A stretch of 64,000 nt of DNA from Kiloniellaceae bacterium (GCA_021776095.1 JAJFGO010000015.1:1-64000); one strand, 5' to 3'; shown: positions 10,264 through 21,572, numbered from the stretch's first letter. Translations and numbers: made by a program. The notes: a model not told the origin generated them from the letters alone.

Positions 10264-10277
10264 TTGATGTATATCAG
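10264..10277. promoter_or_regulatory. Putative FNR/FixK-type box TTGATGTATATCAG upstream of hemA
   Basis: One mismatch from TTGAT-N4-ATCAA; ~77 bp from hemA start; same distance in copy 2. Confidence 0.72.
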
Positions 10278-10282
10278 GTTAT

Positions 10283-11674
10283 TCAGGCCGCCGGCGCCAA
10301 GCCCTCGGCTTTAACCCAGGCTTCCGTTTCCTCAAGCGCTTTACCGAAACGCGATAGCATTTCGCCGATTTGATCCTCGCTGATGATCAAGGGCGGGCAG
10401 AAGGCGACCGAATCCATCAGCGCCCGAACGATCAATCCGTGGTCTTGGGCACGATCGGCCAGGTACGCGCCGACCTTGGCCGCCGGATCGAAAGGTGTTT
10501 TCGCGGCCTTGTCGGCAACCAATTCCACGGCCGCCACCAAGCCGACGCCGCGGACCTCCCCGACCAGGGAAGACTCGGCGAAACGGCGCAGGCCCTTCTG
10601 CAAGACCGGGCCAACGGCGCGAACATGCTCGATGAGATTCCGCTCCTCGTAAATCTTCAGGGTCTCCAAGGCCACCGCGGCCGAGACCGGATGGCCGCTA
10701 TAGGTGTAGCCATGGCCGAAGGTGCCGATCTTGGCGCTATTGTCGGCCAAGCCCTGATAGACCTTGTCGGAGATCATGACGGCGGAGATCGGCAGGTAGG
10801 CGGAACTCAAGGCCTTGGCCACCGACATGATGTCGGGTTTAATCCCGAAGGTCTCGCAGCCGAACATGTTGCCGGTGCGCCCGAAGCCGCAGATTACCTC
10901 GTCGGCGATCAGCAGGATGTCGTACTTCTTGATCACCGCCTGGATTTTTTCCCAGTAGGTTTTCGGTGGGACGATCACGCCGCCGGCGCCCATGACCGGC
11001 TCGCCGATGAAGGCGGCGATCGTATCTGGGCCTTCGTCCTGGATCATCTTGTCCAGCTCCGCCGCCATGCGGGTGGCGAAGTCTTCCTCGCTCTCGCCTT
11101 CTTCGCCAAAGCGGTAGTAGTGGGGGCAGGGGGCGTGCAGGATATTTGCGATCGGCAAGTCGAAATCGCGATGATTGGCGGGCAGGCCGGTCATGCTGGC
11201 GCTGGCCACGGTGACGCCGTGGTAGCCCTTGATCCGGGAGATGATCTTCTTCTTTTCCGGGCGGCCGAGTGCGTTATTGTAATACCAAACCATCTTGACG
11301 ATGGAATCGTTCGCCTCGGAACCGGAGTTGGCGAAAAAGACCTTCGACATGGGGACCGGCGCGATCTCCAACAGGCGCTCGGCCAGATCGACCGCCGGCA
11401 GATCCGATTTTTGCGCGAAGGTGTGGTAGTATGGCAGCTTGCGCATCTGATCCGCCGCCGCCTGGACCAGGCGTTCCTCGCCGAAACCAAGCGAAGCGCA
11501 CCACAGGCCGGCCAAGCCTTCGATATATTCCTTGCCCGCGGTGTCGGTGACGTAAATGCCCTTGCCGCCGGTAATGATAAGCGGCCCTTCCTTTTCCAGC
11601 TTGCGGGCATCGGTATAGCTATGAAGGTGGCTTGCGATATCGCGCGCTTCGGGTGAGTTGGGTCTAACGCTCAT
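10283..11674 (-). CDS. Class III PLP-dependent aminotransferase (omega-aminotransferase like), copy 1
   Basis: ADEVICGFGRTGNMFGCETFGIKPDIMSVAKALSSAYLPISAV; start MSVRPNSPEARD. Confidence 0.93.
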   Translation of the reverse strand: MSVRPNSPEARDIASHLHSYTDARKLEKEGPLIITGGKGIYVTDTAGKEYIEGLAGLWCASLGFGEERLVQAAADQMRKLPYYHTFAQKSDLPAVDLAERLLEIAPVPMSKVFFANSGSEANDSIVKMVWYYNNALGRPEKKKIISRIKGYHGVTVASASMTGLPANHRDFDLPIANILHAPCPHYYRFGEEGESEEDFATRMAAELDKMIQDEGPDTIAAFIGEPVMGAGGVIVPPKTYWEKIQAVIKKYDILLIADEVICGFGRTGNMFGCETFGIKPDIMSVAKALSSAYLPISAVMISDKVYQGLADNSAKIGTFGHGYTYSGHPVSAAVALETLKIYEERNLIEHVRAVGPVLQKGLRRFAESSLVGEVRGVGLVAAVELVADKAAKTPFDPAAKVGAYLADRAQDHGLIVRALMDSVAFCPPLIISEDQIGEMLSRFGKALEETEAWVKAEGLAPAA

Positions 11675-11774
11675 GGCCTGGCTCCAGTTTCGAACAAGGG
11701 TTGTCTGGCTCTCTCCGCGCGAAGATATCACTACTGGGCAGGGGCGGGCAAAGCCGTTTCCCCTGGGCGGCATC

Positions 11775-11788
11775 TTGACCCAAGTCAA
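11775..11788. promoter_or_regulatory. Putative FNR/FixK-type box TTGACCCAAGTCAA in aminotransferase/uspA divergent promoter
   Basis: ~68 bp upstream of uspA ATG at 11850. Confidence 0.7.
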
Positions 11789-11849
11789 TGCCATACGGAC
11801 GCTGGGGTGGCATACTCGCCGGACAATTCGCGGTAATGGAGATATCGGC

Positions 11850-12677
11850 ATGCCTTACAAGAATCTCTTGGTTCAGCTTGACGACCGTAAGTCCTGCACG
11901 GGCCGGGTTACCGCCGCCATCGGCTTGGCCCAGGCCCATTCGGCGCATCTGACAGGCCTTTACGTCGCCGCCGATATAACCATCCCTGGCGGTCTGGTCG
12001 GCGAGGTAACGCCCGAATTCGTGCATATGCTGAAAGAGCGGCGCCAGGATGCCATGGACGGCGCCAAGCAGGGTTTCGACGACATGGTTAGCAAGGGCGG
12101 CTTGAGCGCCGATTGCCGTACCGCCCATGGCTTAGCCGGGCGGATTTCCAGTATCGTCGCCCGGCACGCCCGCTATGCCGATATTGTCCTGCTGGGGCAG
12201 CCGGAAGACGATGGGCACGAGACCGGCGATGTCGAGGACGTGATCATGGCCTCCGGCCGGCCGGCCCTGGTCGTGCCCTATATCGGGGCCCATGAGACCA
12301 TCGGACGCCGCCCCATGATCGCCTGGGATGGCGGGCGCGAAGCGGCGCGCGCGGTCAACGATGCCTTGCCGATGCTGGAAAAGGCCGAAAAGGTCAGGGT
12401 CATCGTCGTTAACCCGGATAGCGGCGATCACGGCCCGGAACCGGGCGCCGACATCGCCTTGCACCTGGCGCGCCATGGTTTGAAGGTGGAGATTCAGCAT
12501 CTCGAAGTCCACGATATGAGCGTCGCCGACTCGATCCTTTCGAGCCTGGCCGACCACGATATCGACCTTCTGGTCATGGGCGCCTACGGCCACTCACGGG
12601 TACGCGAATGGATTCTGGGCGGAACCACGCGGCAGATCTTCGCCCAAATGACCGTGCCGGTGCTTATGTCCCATTGA
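11850..12677 (+). CDS. Universal stress protein, two-domain (copy 1, second uspA)
   Basis: MPYKNLLVQLDDRKSC..., LVMGAYGHSRVREWILGGTTRQIFAQMTVPVLMSH. Confidence 0.92.
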   Translation: MPYKNLLVQLDDRKSCTGRVTAAIGLAQAHSAHLTGLYVAADITIPGGLVGEVTPEFVHMLKERRQDAMDGAKQGFDDMVSKGGLSADCRTAHGLAGRISSIVARHARYADIVLLGQPEDDGHETGDVEDVIMASGRPALVVPYIGAHETIGRRPMIAWDGGREAARAVNDALPMLEKAEKVRVIVVNPDSGDHGPEPGADIALHLARHGLKVEIQHLEVHDMSVADSILSSLADHDIDLLVMGAYGHSRVREWILGGTTRQIFAQMTVPVLMSH

Positions 12678-12739
12678 CGGCTGGCGCCGCCGCGCTAGGC
12701 TAACCCACGTTCAACGGAAAAACGCGGGAGGCCCGGCAC

Positions 12740-13924
12740 ATGCCCATAATCAATCGTATCGCGGAATTTCACGACGAAATGACCGCTTGGCGGCGGGATA
12801 TCCACGCCCACCCGGAAACTGCCTTCGAAGAACACCGCACTTCGGATTTCGTCGCCGAAAAGCTGGCCGAGTGGGGGATCGAGGTCCACCGGGGCCTGGC
12901 CACGACAGGCGTGGTCGGGGTTTTGGACGGTAAAGGCGGCGGTAACGGCCGCGCCATCGGCCTGCGCGCCGATCTGGACGCCCTGCATATCCACGAGTTG
13001 AACGACTTCGATCACCGCTCGCGCAACGACGGCAAGATGCACGCCTGCGGCCACGACGGTCATACGACCATGTTGCTGGGCGCGGCGAAGTACCTGGCGG
13101 AAACGCGCAACTTTTCGGGCCGGGTGTGTTTTATTTTTCAGCCCGCCGAAGAAAATGAAGGCGGCGGCCGGGTCATGGTCGAGGACGGCTTGTTCGAGAA
13201 GTTCCCGGTCCAAACGGTTTACGGCCTGCACAACATACCTGGAAGCCCGGTCGGCAAGATCGGCATGCGCGCCGGGCCGGCCATGGCGTCCTTCGATATT
13301 TTCGAGATCACGGTCACCGGCAAGGGCAGCCACGCCGCCATGCCGCAACAAGGCCACGATCCCGTGGTGGCGGCCTCCCAGATCGTTACCGCCATGCAAT
13401 CCATCGTCAGCCGCCGGGTCGATCCCATGGAGGCTCTGGTGGTCAGCGTGACCCAGTTCCACGCCGGCGATACCTGGAACGTGATCCCGAACCAGGCGGT
13501 GTTGCGCGGCACGGTGCGCTGCTTCAAGCCCGAAATACGCGATTTCGCCGAGTCCGAGATCAGGCATATCGCCGAATCGATATGCGGCGCCTATCGCGCG
13601 ACCCTGGAATACCGCTACGAGCGCCGCTATCCGGCGGTGGTCAATACCGAGCGCGAAACCGGGATCGCCGCGTCCATCGCCGCGCAGATCGTCGGCGAGG
13701 AAAACGTGCGGACCGACGAACCGGCGCTCATGGGCTCCGAGGATTTCGCTTACATGCTGCAGGAAAAGCCGGGTTGCTATATCTGGCTTGGTAACGGCAC
13801 CGAAGGCGGCCCCGGCGGTTGTTCGGTCCACAACCCGCTCTACGATTTCAACGACGACATCTCGGTCCTGGGCGCCAGCTATTGGGCCAAACTGGTCGAA
13901 ACCACCATGCCAAGGGCGGGCTAA
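12740..13924 (+). CDS. M20 family amidohydrolase (hippurate/aminoacylase-like), copy 1
   Basis: MHACGHDGHTTMLLGAAKYL, FIFQPAEENEGGGRVMVEDGLF, MGSEDFAYML. Confidence 0.94.
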   Translation: MPIINRIAEFHDEMTAWRRDIHAHPETAFEEHRTSDFVAEKLAEWGIEVHRGLATTGVVGVLDGKGGGNGRAIGLRADLDALHIHELNDFDHRSRNDGKMHACGHDGHTTMLLGAAKYLAETRNFSGRVCFIFQPAEENEGGGRVMVEDGLFEKFPVQTVYGLHNIPGSPVGKIGMRAGPAMASFDIFEITVTGKGSHAAMPQQGHDPVVAASQIVTAMQSIVSRRVDPMEALVVSVTQFHAGDTWNVIPNQAVLRGTVRCFKPEIRDFAESEIRHIAESICGAYRATLEYRYERRYPAVVNTERETGIAASIAAQIVGEENVRTDEPALMGSEDFAYMLQEKPGCYIWLGNGTEGGPGGCSVHNPLYDFNDDISVLGASYWAKLVETTMPRAG

Positions 13925-13994
13925 GCCGGGCGGCGGTATGCCGTCATACCAGAGTCTTCATAGATTACGGCGCGGGTTCAATTGGAAGTGAATT

Positions 13995-15149
13995 ATGGAG
14001 CCTATCTGGCAAGGTAACAGATCGCGGCGGGTAGTCCGGAGCGCGGCTGCTGGATTTCTCTTGGCCGCCCTGGCTTTGTCCGGCTGTTCCGAGGAGGAGA
14101 CGAAACAAGGCAACAGGCAGGGTCCGGCGCCGAGCGTCGTGGTCTCTCCGGTAACCGAAAGAGAAGTCTCCGGCCGTTTGGAATATGTCGGGCGCGTGCT
14201 GGCCACCAGCCACGTTAATATATTCGCGCGCGTGAAAGGCTTCCTGACCGCGCGTCTATTCGAGGAAGGCGGACAGGTCGCCGCCGGCAGCCTTCTCTTC
14301 AAGATCGACCCTGCTGAATTCGAGACCGAAGTCGCGGCCGCGGCGGCCGATGTCAAGCGCGCGAAGGCCAGTTACGACCTCGCGATGAAGGAATTAGCGC
14401 GGGCACGCAAGTTATCCAAACGCGGAAACATCAGCGAATCAACGCTCGACCAACGGGCCGCCGAGGCGGCGCGCAACGCGGCGGATATAGACGCGGCCCA
14501 GGCCAACTTGACCCGCGCCAAGTTGGATCTCGGATATACACAAGTTACCTCGCCAATCGCGGGGCGCATAGGGCGCGCCTCAATCGATGAGGGCAATCTG
14601 GTCGGACCGGATAGCGGGGCCTTGGCAAGCATCGTCGCCTTGGATCCGATCTACGTGACCTTTGCCGTGAGCGAGCGCGAACTCATTGATTATCGGCAGG
14701 CGAGCGAGCGCGGCGAGGCGCGGATTTACGTGCCCAGTCTACGGCTGCCAAATGGCACGGATTTTGGCCATCAGGGCGAGATCAATTTTGTCGATAACAA
14801 GGTCGATCCTTCGACAGGGACAATTCAGATACGCGCCCTGTTTCCCAATCCCGACGCCTTGCTTTTGCCGGGTGTGTTCGTGACCGTGAACCTGCGTACC
14901 GAAACCACGCGGCGCAAGGTGGTTATTCCCCAGGTCGCGGTTCAGGAGAACCAGACCGGACGCTTTGTTCTGGTGGTTGACCGGGACGACACCGTGGCGC
15001 TTCGTCCCGTGAAAATGGGCCAGCGAACGGGACGGGAATGGATCGTCGAAGACGGACTCGAACCTGGCGAGACGATCATAATCGAGGGCATACAAAAAGC
15101 CCGCCCCGGCGCCAAGGTAAACCCGGTCGCAAGCGCCGGTTCGTCTTAG
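13995..15149 (+). CDS. RND efflux periplasmic adaptor (membrane fusion protein)
   Basis: Lipoprotein-like N-terminus [10 protein letters not shown]; biotinyl-lipoyl/HlyD hairpin; adjacent to RND pump. Confidence 0.92.
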   Translation: MEPIWQGNRSRRVVRSAAAGFLLAALALSGCSEEETKQGNRQGPAPSVVVSPVTEREVSGRLEYVGRVLATSHVNIFARVKGFLTARLFEEGGQVAAGSLLFKIDPAEFETEVAAAAADVKRAKASYDLAMKELARARKLSKRGNISESTLDQRAAEAARNAADIDAAQANLTRAKLDLGYTQVTSPIAGRIGRASIDEGNLVGPDSGALASIVALDPIYVTFAVSERELIDYRQASERGEARIYVPSLRLPNGTDFGHQGEINFVDNKVDPSTGTIQIRALFPNPDALLLPGVFVTVNLRTETTRRKVVIPQVAVQENQTGRFVLVVDRDDTVALRPVKMGQRTGREWIVEDGLEPGETIIIEGIQKARPGAKVNPVASAGSS

Positions 15150-15153
15150 TCCG

Positions 15154-18100
15154 ATGTTCAGCGCCTTTTTCATCGACCGGCCGAAGTTCGCCTTCGTGAT
15201 CGCGATACTCATGGTTCTCGCCGGTGCCCTTGCCTTGACGCAAATGCCGGTCGCCGAGTTCCCGGAGGTGACGCCGCCCCAGATCAAGGTCTCCGCCACC
15301 TATCCCGGCGCCAGCGCGGAAGTCGTCGAGCAGTCGGTGGCCACGGCGATCGAGGCGGAAGTCAACGGTATCGAAGACATGATTTATATGTCTTCCAAAA
15401 GCGGGAACGACGGCAGTTACAACCTGACCGTTACCTTCGAAGTTGGTAGCGATGCCGACTTTGCTCAGGTGAACGTCAACAACCGGGTTCAGATCGCGAC
15501 CCCGAAATTGCCCGAAGAGGTGCGGCGTCAGGGTGTGAAGGTGCAGAAGCAGTCGACCTCCATGCTTCTCGTCGCCAGCCTGTTTTCGCCCGAGGAGACT
15601 TACGACGCGGTCTTCCTCTCGAACTATGCGAGCATCAATTTGCGCGATGCCTTGGCGCGCACCCCCGGGGTGGGCGGTGTCGATATTCTGGGCGCCAGGG
15701 ACTACGGCATGCGCATATGGCTGCAGCCGGAGCGCATGAGCGCCCTGTCCTTGACCACCGGCGATATCATCGCCGCGATCCAGGAGCAGAACCTGCAGGT
15801 TTCCGCGGGCGCGGTCGGGCAGCCGCCGGCGCCGAGCGATCAACGGTTTCAATACACCATCCAGGCCAAGGGGCGCCTGAGTAACGCCGGCGAGTTCGAG
15901 CAGATCGTCGTCAGGGCCAAAGAGGACGGATCGATCGTTACCCTGGCGGATGTGGCCAGGATCGAACTGGGCGCGCAATCCTATTCCTGGCTTGGCAAGC
16001 GCAACCGGAAACCGGCGGCCCTGTTGGCGGTCTACCAACTGCCCGATGCTAATGCGCTTGAGGTCGCAACCGCCGTCAAGGCGGAGATGGCGCGCTTGGC
16101 GGAACGTTATCCCGACGACCTCGCCCATGACATCACCTACGACACGACGCTGTTTGTGCAGACCGCCATGGTGGAGGTTCTCACGACCCTCGTTGTGGCG
16201 GTGGTCTTGGTCATTCTCGTGGTTTTCGTATTCTTGCAGGATTGGCGCGCGACCCTGGTGCCAGCCATCGCGATTCCGGTTTCGCTGATCGGCACTTTCG
16301 CGGTTCTTTTCGCGGTTGGTTACGGCCTCAACACGGTCAGCCTCTTCGCGCTTATCTTGGCGATCGGCGTGGTCGTCGACGATGCCATCGTGGTGGTCGA
16401 GAACACCCAACGCCTCATGGGCGAAGGCAAGTCCGCCCGCGACGCGACGCGCCTGTCCATGCGGCAGGTGACGGGCCCGGTGGTCGCGACCACGCTTGTG
16501 CTCTTGGCCGTGTTCATACCCGTCGGCTTGACGCCCGGCCTTACCGGCCAGTTGTACCGGCAATTCGCGGTGACGATTTCGGTTGCCGTCTCCCTGTCCT
16601 CCATCAACGCCTTGACCTTGAGCCCGGCGCTTTGCGCTATGCTTCTGAAGCCACCGCGTGAAGCCGGGCGCGGTGGGCCGTTGGCTCGCTTCGAACGCGC
16701 CTTGGGAGCGACAACAGGCGCTTACACAGCCATCGTTCGGGTTCTAATCCGCCACCTAAAGCCGGTGCTCGCGGCTTTCGTGGGCATGCTGCTGGTGACC
16801 GGCTATTTATTTGAGGCCTTACCCACCGGCTTCGTGCCGTTCGAGGACCGTGGCGCCTTGTTCGTCGATGTGGCGCTGCCCGATGGCGCGGCCCTGAACC
16901 GCACCACGGCGGTCATGAACCGGATCGAAAAAATGGCCGTCGAAATTCCTGGCGTCGAGAGCATCGTCTCCGTCACCGGCTACAGTATTCTCTCCGGCGC
17001 GCAGAGTTCCAACGCCGGCCTGGCGATTTTGGTGCTGGACCCCTGGGACCAACGCGAAGATCCGGCCTTGCAAGTCGGTGCTATCCAGGCGCGATTGCAG
17101 GCGCAACTCTGGGCCATGCCGGAAGCGACCGCCTTTGCCTTCAGCCCGCCGCCGATTCCCGGTTTGGGCAACACCGGCGGGTTCGAATTCATCCTGCAGG
17201 ACCTGGAAGGGCGCACGCCGCGCGATTTGGCCGGCACCATGGGCGGCTTGGTCATCGCCGCCAACGGCGATGAACGCCTGACTCGAGTCTTCAGCACTTA
17301 CCGGGCCGACGCGCCGCAACTTTTCGCCGATGTCGATCGCCGCAAGGCCAAGATTCAAGGGGTCCGGATCGATGATATCTTCGCCACTCTTCAAGCCTTT
17401 ATGGGGTCTTTCTACGTCAACGATTTCAATAAATTCGGCCGCGTCTACCAGGTCATGGTTCAGGCCGAGAGCGACCGTCGCGCGGATCCGGAGGACATCG
17501 GCAGGATATTCGTCCGCAACAAATCGGGTGCGATGATTCCACTTCGCACGCTGATCGATGTCGATCCCATTCTCGGGCCGGAGCGGATCGAGCGCTACAA
17601 CCTGTTTCGCTCGATTAGCATCAACGGCGAAGCCGCGCCCGGAAACAGCTCGGGTCAAGCGATCCAGGCGATGAGCGAACTGGCCCGCGCCAACCTTCCG
17701 GACGGTTACGGTTTCGAGTGGACCGGCATGTCTTACCAGGAGATCAAGGCCGGTGAGATGGGCACCGTCCTCATAGTCCTCTCGATCGTGTTCGTCTATC
17801 TCTTCCTGGTCGCGCAATATGAAAGCTGGACCATACCCTTCGCCATTATCCTGACCGTGCCGGTCGCGGCACTGGGCGCCGTAAGCGGACTGTTGATGGC
17901 CGGATTGCATTTGGATATTTACGCCCAGGTCGGACTGGTCCTCTTGATCGGCTTGGCGAGCAAAAACGCTATTCTGATCGTTGAATTCGCCAAGCAGTTG
18001 CGGGAGGAAGGCAAGTCGATACTAGAAGCTGCGGAACAGGCGGCCCGGCTGCGCTTTCGCGCCGTACTCATGACCGCTTTTTCATTTATTCTGGGCGTCG

Positions 18101-18282
18101 CGCCGCTTGTTATCGCGACCGGGGCGGGCGCGGCCAGCCGGCGCTCGGTGGGTGTCACCGTCTTCGGCGGCATGCTGATCGCCACCCTGCTTGGCACCGT
18201 CCTGATCCCGGTGATGTACGTGATTTTCCAAAAAGCGCGGGAGTGGCGTCAGAGCGCCGGCGCTGCAACGCCCGCGCCCTAA
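15154..18282 (+). CDS. RND multidrug efflux inner-membrane transporter (AcrB/MexB, HAE1)
   Basis: 1042 aa; [57 protein letters not shown]. Confidence 0.96.
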   Translation: MFSAFFIDRPKFAFVIAILMVLAGALALTQMPVAEFPEVTPPQIKVSATYPGASAEVVEQSVATAIEAEVNGIEDMIYMSSKSGNDGSYNLTVTFEVGSDADFAQVNVNNRVQIATPKLPEEVRRQGVKVQKQSTSMLLVASLFSPEETYDAVFLSNYASINLRDALARTPGVGGVDILGARDYGMRIWLQPERMSALSLTTGDIIAAIQEQNLQVSAGAVGQPPAPSDQRFQYTIQAKGRLSNAGEFEQIVVRAKEDGSIVTLADVARIELGAQSYSWLGKRNRKPAALLAVYQLPDANALEVATAVKAEMARLAERYPDDLAHDITYDTTLFVQTAMVEVLTTLVVAVVLVILVVFVFLQDWRATLVPAIAIPVSLIGTFAVLFAVGYGLNTVSLFALILAIGVVVDDAIVVVENTQRLMGEGKSARDATRLSMRQVTGPVVATTLVLLAVFIPVGLTPGLTGQLYRQFAVTISVAVSLSSINALTLSPALCAMLLKPPREAGRGGPLARFERALGATTGAYTAIVRVLIRHLKPVLAAFVGMLLVTGYLFEALPTGFVPFEDRGALFVDVALPDGAALNRTTAVMNRIEKMAVEIPGVESIVSVTGYSILSGAQSSNAGLAILVLDPWDQREDPALQVGAIQARLQAQLWAMPEATAFAFSPPPIPGLGNTGGFEFILQDLEGRTPRDLAGTMGGLVIAANGDERLTRVFSTYRADAPQLFADVDRRKAKIQGVRIDDIFATLQAFMGSFYVNDFNKFGRVYQVMVQAESDRRADPEDIGRIFVRNKSGAMIPLRTLIDVDPILGPERIERYNLFRSISINGEAAPGNSSGQAIQAMSELARANLPDGYGFEWTGMSYQEIKAGEMGTVLIVLSIVFVYLFLVAQYESWTIPFAIILTVPVAALGAVSGLLMAGLHLDIYAQVGLVLLIGLASKNAILIVEFAKQLREEGKSILEAAEQAARLRFRAVLMTAFSFILGVAPLVIATGAGAASRRSVGVTVFGGMLIATLLGTVLIPVMYVIFQKAREWRQSAGAATPAP

Positions 18283-20183
18283 CGGGCGCTATCTTCTTCC
18301 ACCGCCGCTTGGGCTTCGATCCAGACAGTCTCGGCCTGGGCGAGAGCGGTTTTGATTTCGCCGAATTCGAGCTGCAGCGCCATCAGTTTTCTGGTCGAAC
18401 CGTTATAGATTTCCGGATCGGCCAGACGTGCCTCCAGCTTCGCCTTCTTTTGATTGAGTTTATCGACTTGGACCTCGGCCGCGCGTACGGCCTGACGCAG
18501 ATGAGACACGGCGGCTCGCGCCTCGGCTTTGGCGCGGCGCTGGTCCTTGCGGTTCACGCGCCCATTGATGTTACTTGCCGCGTCCACCTTCCCGGCCTTG
18601 GAGCGGCTGCGTTCGGCGCGCCGTTCCTCGCGCAGCAGCACACGGTAATCGTCCATGTCGCCGTCATAAGGCTTCACGGCGCCGCCGGAGACCAGCCATA
18701 GGCGGTCCGCCGTCAGTTCGATCACGTGCGGATCGTGGGTGACCAGGATCACGGCGCCTTCGAAATCGTTGATCGCTTGAATCAGGCTTTCGCGCGCGTC
18801 CATATCCAGATGGTTGGTCGGTTCGTCGAGCAACAGGAGTTGCGGGCTGTCGCGGGTAATCAGCGCGAACAGCAGGCGCGCCTTTTCCCCGCCCGATAGG
18901 CGTCCGACCTTCAACATGGCGTGGTCGGCGCCGAAGCCGAAGCGGCCCAAGTGCGAGCGCACCTTGGCGGGCGGCGCGTCCGGCATGGTGCGCGCCATGA
19001 GCGCGAAGGGGGTTTCCTCAAGGTCTAATTCGTCGGCCTGATCCTGGGCGAAATAGCCGACGGTCAATTTAGAGGACTTGGTTAGGCGTCCGGCCAGGGG
19101 TTTCAGACGCCCGGCCAGAAGGCGGCTGAAGGTCGACTTGCCGTTGCCGTTGGCGCCCAGCAGCGCCACCCGGTCGTCCATGTCCAGGCGCAGATTCAGA
19201 TTGCTCAGGACAGGCGTGTCCGGATCGTAGCCCGCGCTCGCGTCCTCCAGGGTCAGAATCGGCGGCGAGAGTTGGATCGGCTTGGGAAAGGTGAAGGAAA
19301 CCGTGCGCTCTTCAATCATCGCCGTGACCGGCCCCATGCGCTCCAACGCCTTGATGCGCGACTGCGCCTGACGCGCCTTGGAGGCTTTGTACCGGAAGCG
19401 GTCGATGAAGGTTTGAATGTGGTGCCGCTCGGCAAGTTGCTTGCTGCGCAAGGCGGCCTGGTGTTCCAGGCGTTCGGCGCGCGTACGCTCGAAGCGGTCG
19501 TAGTTGCCGTTGTAGGCGACGATCTTGCCGCCTTCCAGATGGAGGATGCGCCGGGCCACCCCGTTCAGGAGGTCGCGGTCATGGGACACCACGATCAGCG
19601 TGCCGGGATAGGTCTTGAGGTAGCCTTCGAGCCACAAGACCGCCTCCAGGTCCAGGTGGTTGGTCGGTTCGTCGAGGAGCAGAAGTTCGGGTTCCGTGAA
19701 CAGCAGGGCGGCGAGCGCCACACGCATGCGCCAGCCGCCGGAAAGCTCCGCACAGGGCCGCTTCTGCGTCGCCTCGTCAAAGCCGAGGCCGGCCAGGATA
19801 CGGGCGGCGCGGGCGGGCGCGCTCTCCGCCCCTATGGCCGCCAGGCGCTCGTGTATCTCCGCGATGCGGGCTGGGTCTTGAACTTGCTCAGCCTCGGCCA
19901 GGAGCGCCGCGCGCTCGCTGTCGGCGGCCAGCACCGTGTCGATCAGGCTGGCTGGGCCGCCGGGTGCGTCCTGGGCGATGGTGCCTATCTTCAGGGCGCG
20001 GGGCAGGCCGATATCGCCGCCATCGAGGGCCAAATCCCCCGCGATCAGCTTCAACAGCGTGGTCTTGCCGCTGCCGTTCCGTCCGATCAGGCCGGCGCGT
20101 TCGCCCTTATGTACCGTCACCGTGGCCCGGTCGAAGATAACCCGGCCCCCGGCGCGGTAGAGGATGTCATTGATTTGAAGCAT
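18279..20183 (-). CDS. ABC-F family ATPase (Uup/YheS-like)
   Basis: Two ABC domains, LSGGWRMR / LSGGEKARL, linker between; C-terminal coiled coil. Confidence 0.94.
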   Translation of the reverse strand: MLQINDILYRAGGRVIFDRATVTVHKGERAGLIGRNGSGKTTLLKLIAGDLALDGGDIGLPRALKIGTIAQDAPGGPASLIDTVLAADSERAALLAEAEQVQDPARIAEIHERLAAIGAESAPARAARILAGLGFDEATQKRPCAELSGGWRMRVALAALLFTEPELLLLDEPTNHLDLEAVLWLEGYLKTYPGTLIVVSHDRDLLNGVARRILHLEGGKIVAYNGNYDRFERTRAERLEHQAALRSKQLAERHHIQTFIDRFRYKASKARQAQSRIKALERMGPVTAMIEERTVSFTFPKPIQLSPPILTLEDASAGYDPDTPVLSNLNLRLDMDDRVALLGANGNGKSTFSRLLAGRLKPLAGRLTKSSKLTVGYFAQDQADELDLEETPFALMARTMPDAPPAKVRSHLGRFGFGADHAMLKVGRLSGGEKARLLFALITRDSPQLLLLDEPTNHLDMDARESLIQAINDFEGAVILVTHDPHVIELTADRLWLVSGGAVKPYDGDMDDYRVLLREERRAERSRSKAGKVDAASNINGRVNRKDQRRAKAEARAAVSHLRQAVRAAEVQVDKLNQKKAKLEARLADPEIYNGSTRKLMALQLEFGEIKTALAQAETVWIEAQAAVEEDSAR

Positions 20184-20285
20184 GGCGGGCCGGGTGATAG
20201 CACGGCCAGGGCGGTGATAGAAAGGCGGGCCTATGGCCAAGACTTGGTATAGCTTCGTCCCAGCGATTTCAGCCTAGGAACCCGG

Positions 20286-20720
20286 ATGACCTTACATAAA
20301 GGAACTTGCCATTGCGGCGGCGTTGGAGTCGCCTACGAAACCGCCGTGCCGCCGGCCGATACCCCGGTGCGGGCTTGTCAGTGCTCGTTTTGCCGCATGC
20401 ACGGCGCCTTGGCGGTCAGCGATCCAAAGGGAAGTCTGGAATTCACCGAGAATCGCGCGGGCGCCCTGCGGTGCTATCGTTTCGCCCTGGGCACCGCCGA
20501 TTTTATTCTCTGCGGTATCTGCGGTGCCTACCTGGGCGCGATTCTGAACGATGAGGCGGGCGGGGGATATGGGATCGTCAATATCCGGGTTCTGGATGAA
20601 CCCGATGCCTTCATACGGGCTCCAGAGCCCAGTGTTTACGATGCCGAGAACGAGTCCGAACGCATCGCCCGGCGGTGCCAGAACTGGACGCCGGTGACGC
20701 GCACTGTTGGTTCCGCTTAG
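20286..20720 (+). CDS. GFA (glutathione-dependent formaldehyde-activating enzyme)-like protein
   Basis: CHCGGV...CQCSFCRMHGA...CGICGAYLG. Confidence 0.88.
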   Translation: MTLHKGTCHCGGVGVAYETAVPPADTPVRACQCSFCRMHGALAVSDPKGSLEFTENRAGALRCYRFALGTADFILCGICGAYLGAILNDEAGGGYGIVNIRVLDEPDAFIRAPEPSVYDAENESERIARRCQNWTPVTRTVGSA

Positions 20721-21436
20721 CCGCCCTTGCGGAGCGGGTGCAGGGCAATCACGCGTGGGCTCTTGCGGCGATAAAGGGCGCGGTCGGCCAGGTACAGCAG
20801 GGCACTGGCTTCGCTGCCCCAGTGATAACCCTCCGAACCGAAGCTGGCGGTCACAGGAATCCGGCGATCGCCCCAGGACACGGCGAGCCCGTTGACCGCC
20901 TTGGCCAGGTGCGCCATGCGCCGCTCCGCCTGGCCGCGCGTGCTGTGGGTCATGAGAACCGCGAATTCGTCGCCGCCAAGGCGGGCGACATAATCACTGC
21001 GGCGGGTCTGAGTTTGCAGCAGATCTGCCACGGCACAAATCACGGCATCGCCAGCCGGGTGGCCATAGCTATCGTTGATGGCCTTGAAGCGGTCCAGGTC
21101 GCACAGCAACAAGACGCCCGATTCGCGGTTGCGCCGGGCCCGCGCCAGGGCCCGGTCGAGCTCCGCGTGGAAGCCCCGCCGGTTGAGCAGGCCGGTCAAC
21201 TCGTCGGTGATCGACAGGCTCTCCAGGTGGCGGATTCTGGCGCGCTGTATGGCCAGGGTCTGCTCAGCGCGCGCCGCCGCCTCCAGGACCGTTTCCAAGA
21301 GCGCCTGAGCGTTTTCTTCAAGTCCATGGGCACCGCCCGCCGCCTGGCGGCGCAGGCGGTCCGCGGCGGCGCAAAGCTGCGGCAACTGGCTGTCGTCGAG
21401 CCGCGCCAGCTCCGCTTCGATCTGTCTCAAGGTCAT
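20717..21436 (-). CDS. GGDEF-domain diguanylate cyclase
   Basis: DELTGLLNRRGF, LCDLDRFKAINDSYGHPAGD, ARLGGDEFAVL. Confidence 0.93.
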   Translation of the reverse strand: MTLRQIEAELARLDDSQLPQLCAAADRLRRQAAGGAHGLEENAQALLETVLEAAARAEQTLAIQRARIRHLESLSITDELTGLLNRRGFHAELDRALARARRNRESGVLLLCDLDRFKAINDSYGHPAGDAVICAVADLLQTQTRRSDYVARLGGDEFAVLMTHSTRGQAERRMAHLAKAVNGLAVSWGDRRIPVTASFGSEGYHWGSEASALLYLADRALYRRKSPRVIALHPLRKGG

Positions 21437-21572
21437 GGGATCGCCGACTCCCGATGGTTAGGCGCTAGGCCATTATCTCCATGGGATACGCAAGCTTCGT
21501 GCCAGCGAAGGTGGCGGAAATTCAGGACTTACGACTTGCCGCCACCCCGGCAAAAGTTGCCGGGCGGCACCA

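Larger units (their letters stand above)
1..13924. repeat. Segmental duplication copy A1 (fabI...M20 amidohydrolase), truncated by window edge
   Basis: Gene-by-gene collinear with 47419-63505; position 1 (catgacgttgtagtg) aligns with 47419. Confidence 0.95.

Noticed and set aside
9000-11656. Long plus-strand ORFs (9000-9686, 10370-11656) antisense to hemA and aminotransferase
   Set aside because: Shadow ORFs of GC-rich coding DNA; composition is typical of antisense frames and the opposite strand encodes clear conserved enzymes. Same logic rejects 12695-13831(-), 15076-16563(-), 16819-17910(-) and 19272-20252(+).
18279-20183. ABC-F as an antibiotic-resistance determinant
   Set aside because: Architecture looks like housekeeping Uup/YheS-type ABC-F; no evidence for ARE function.
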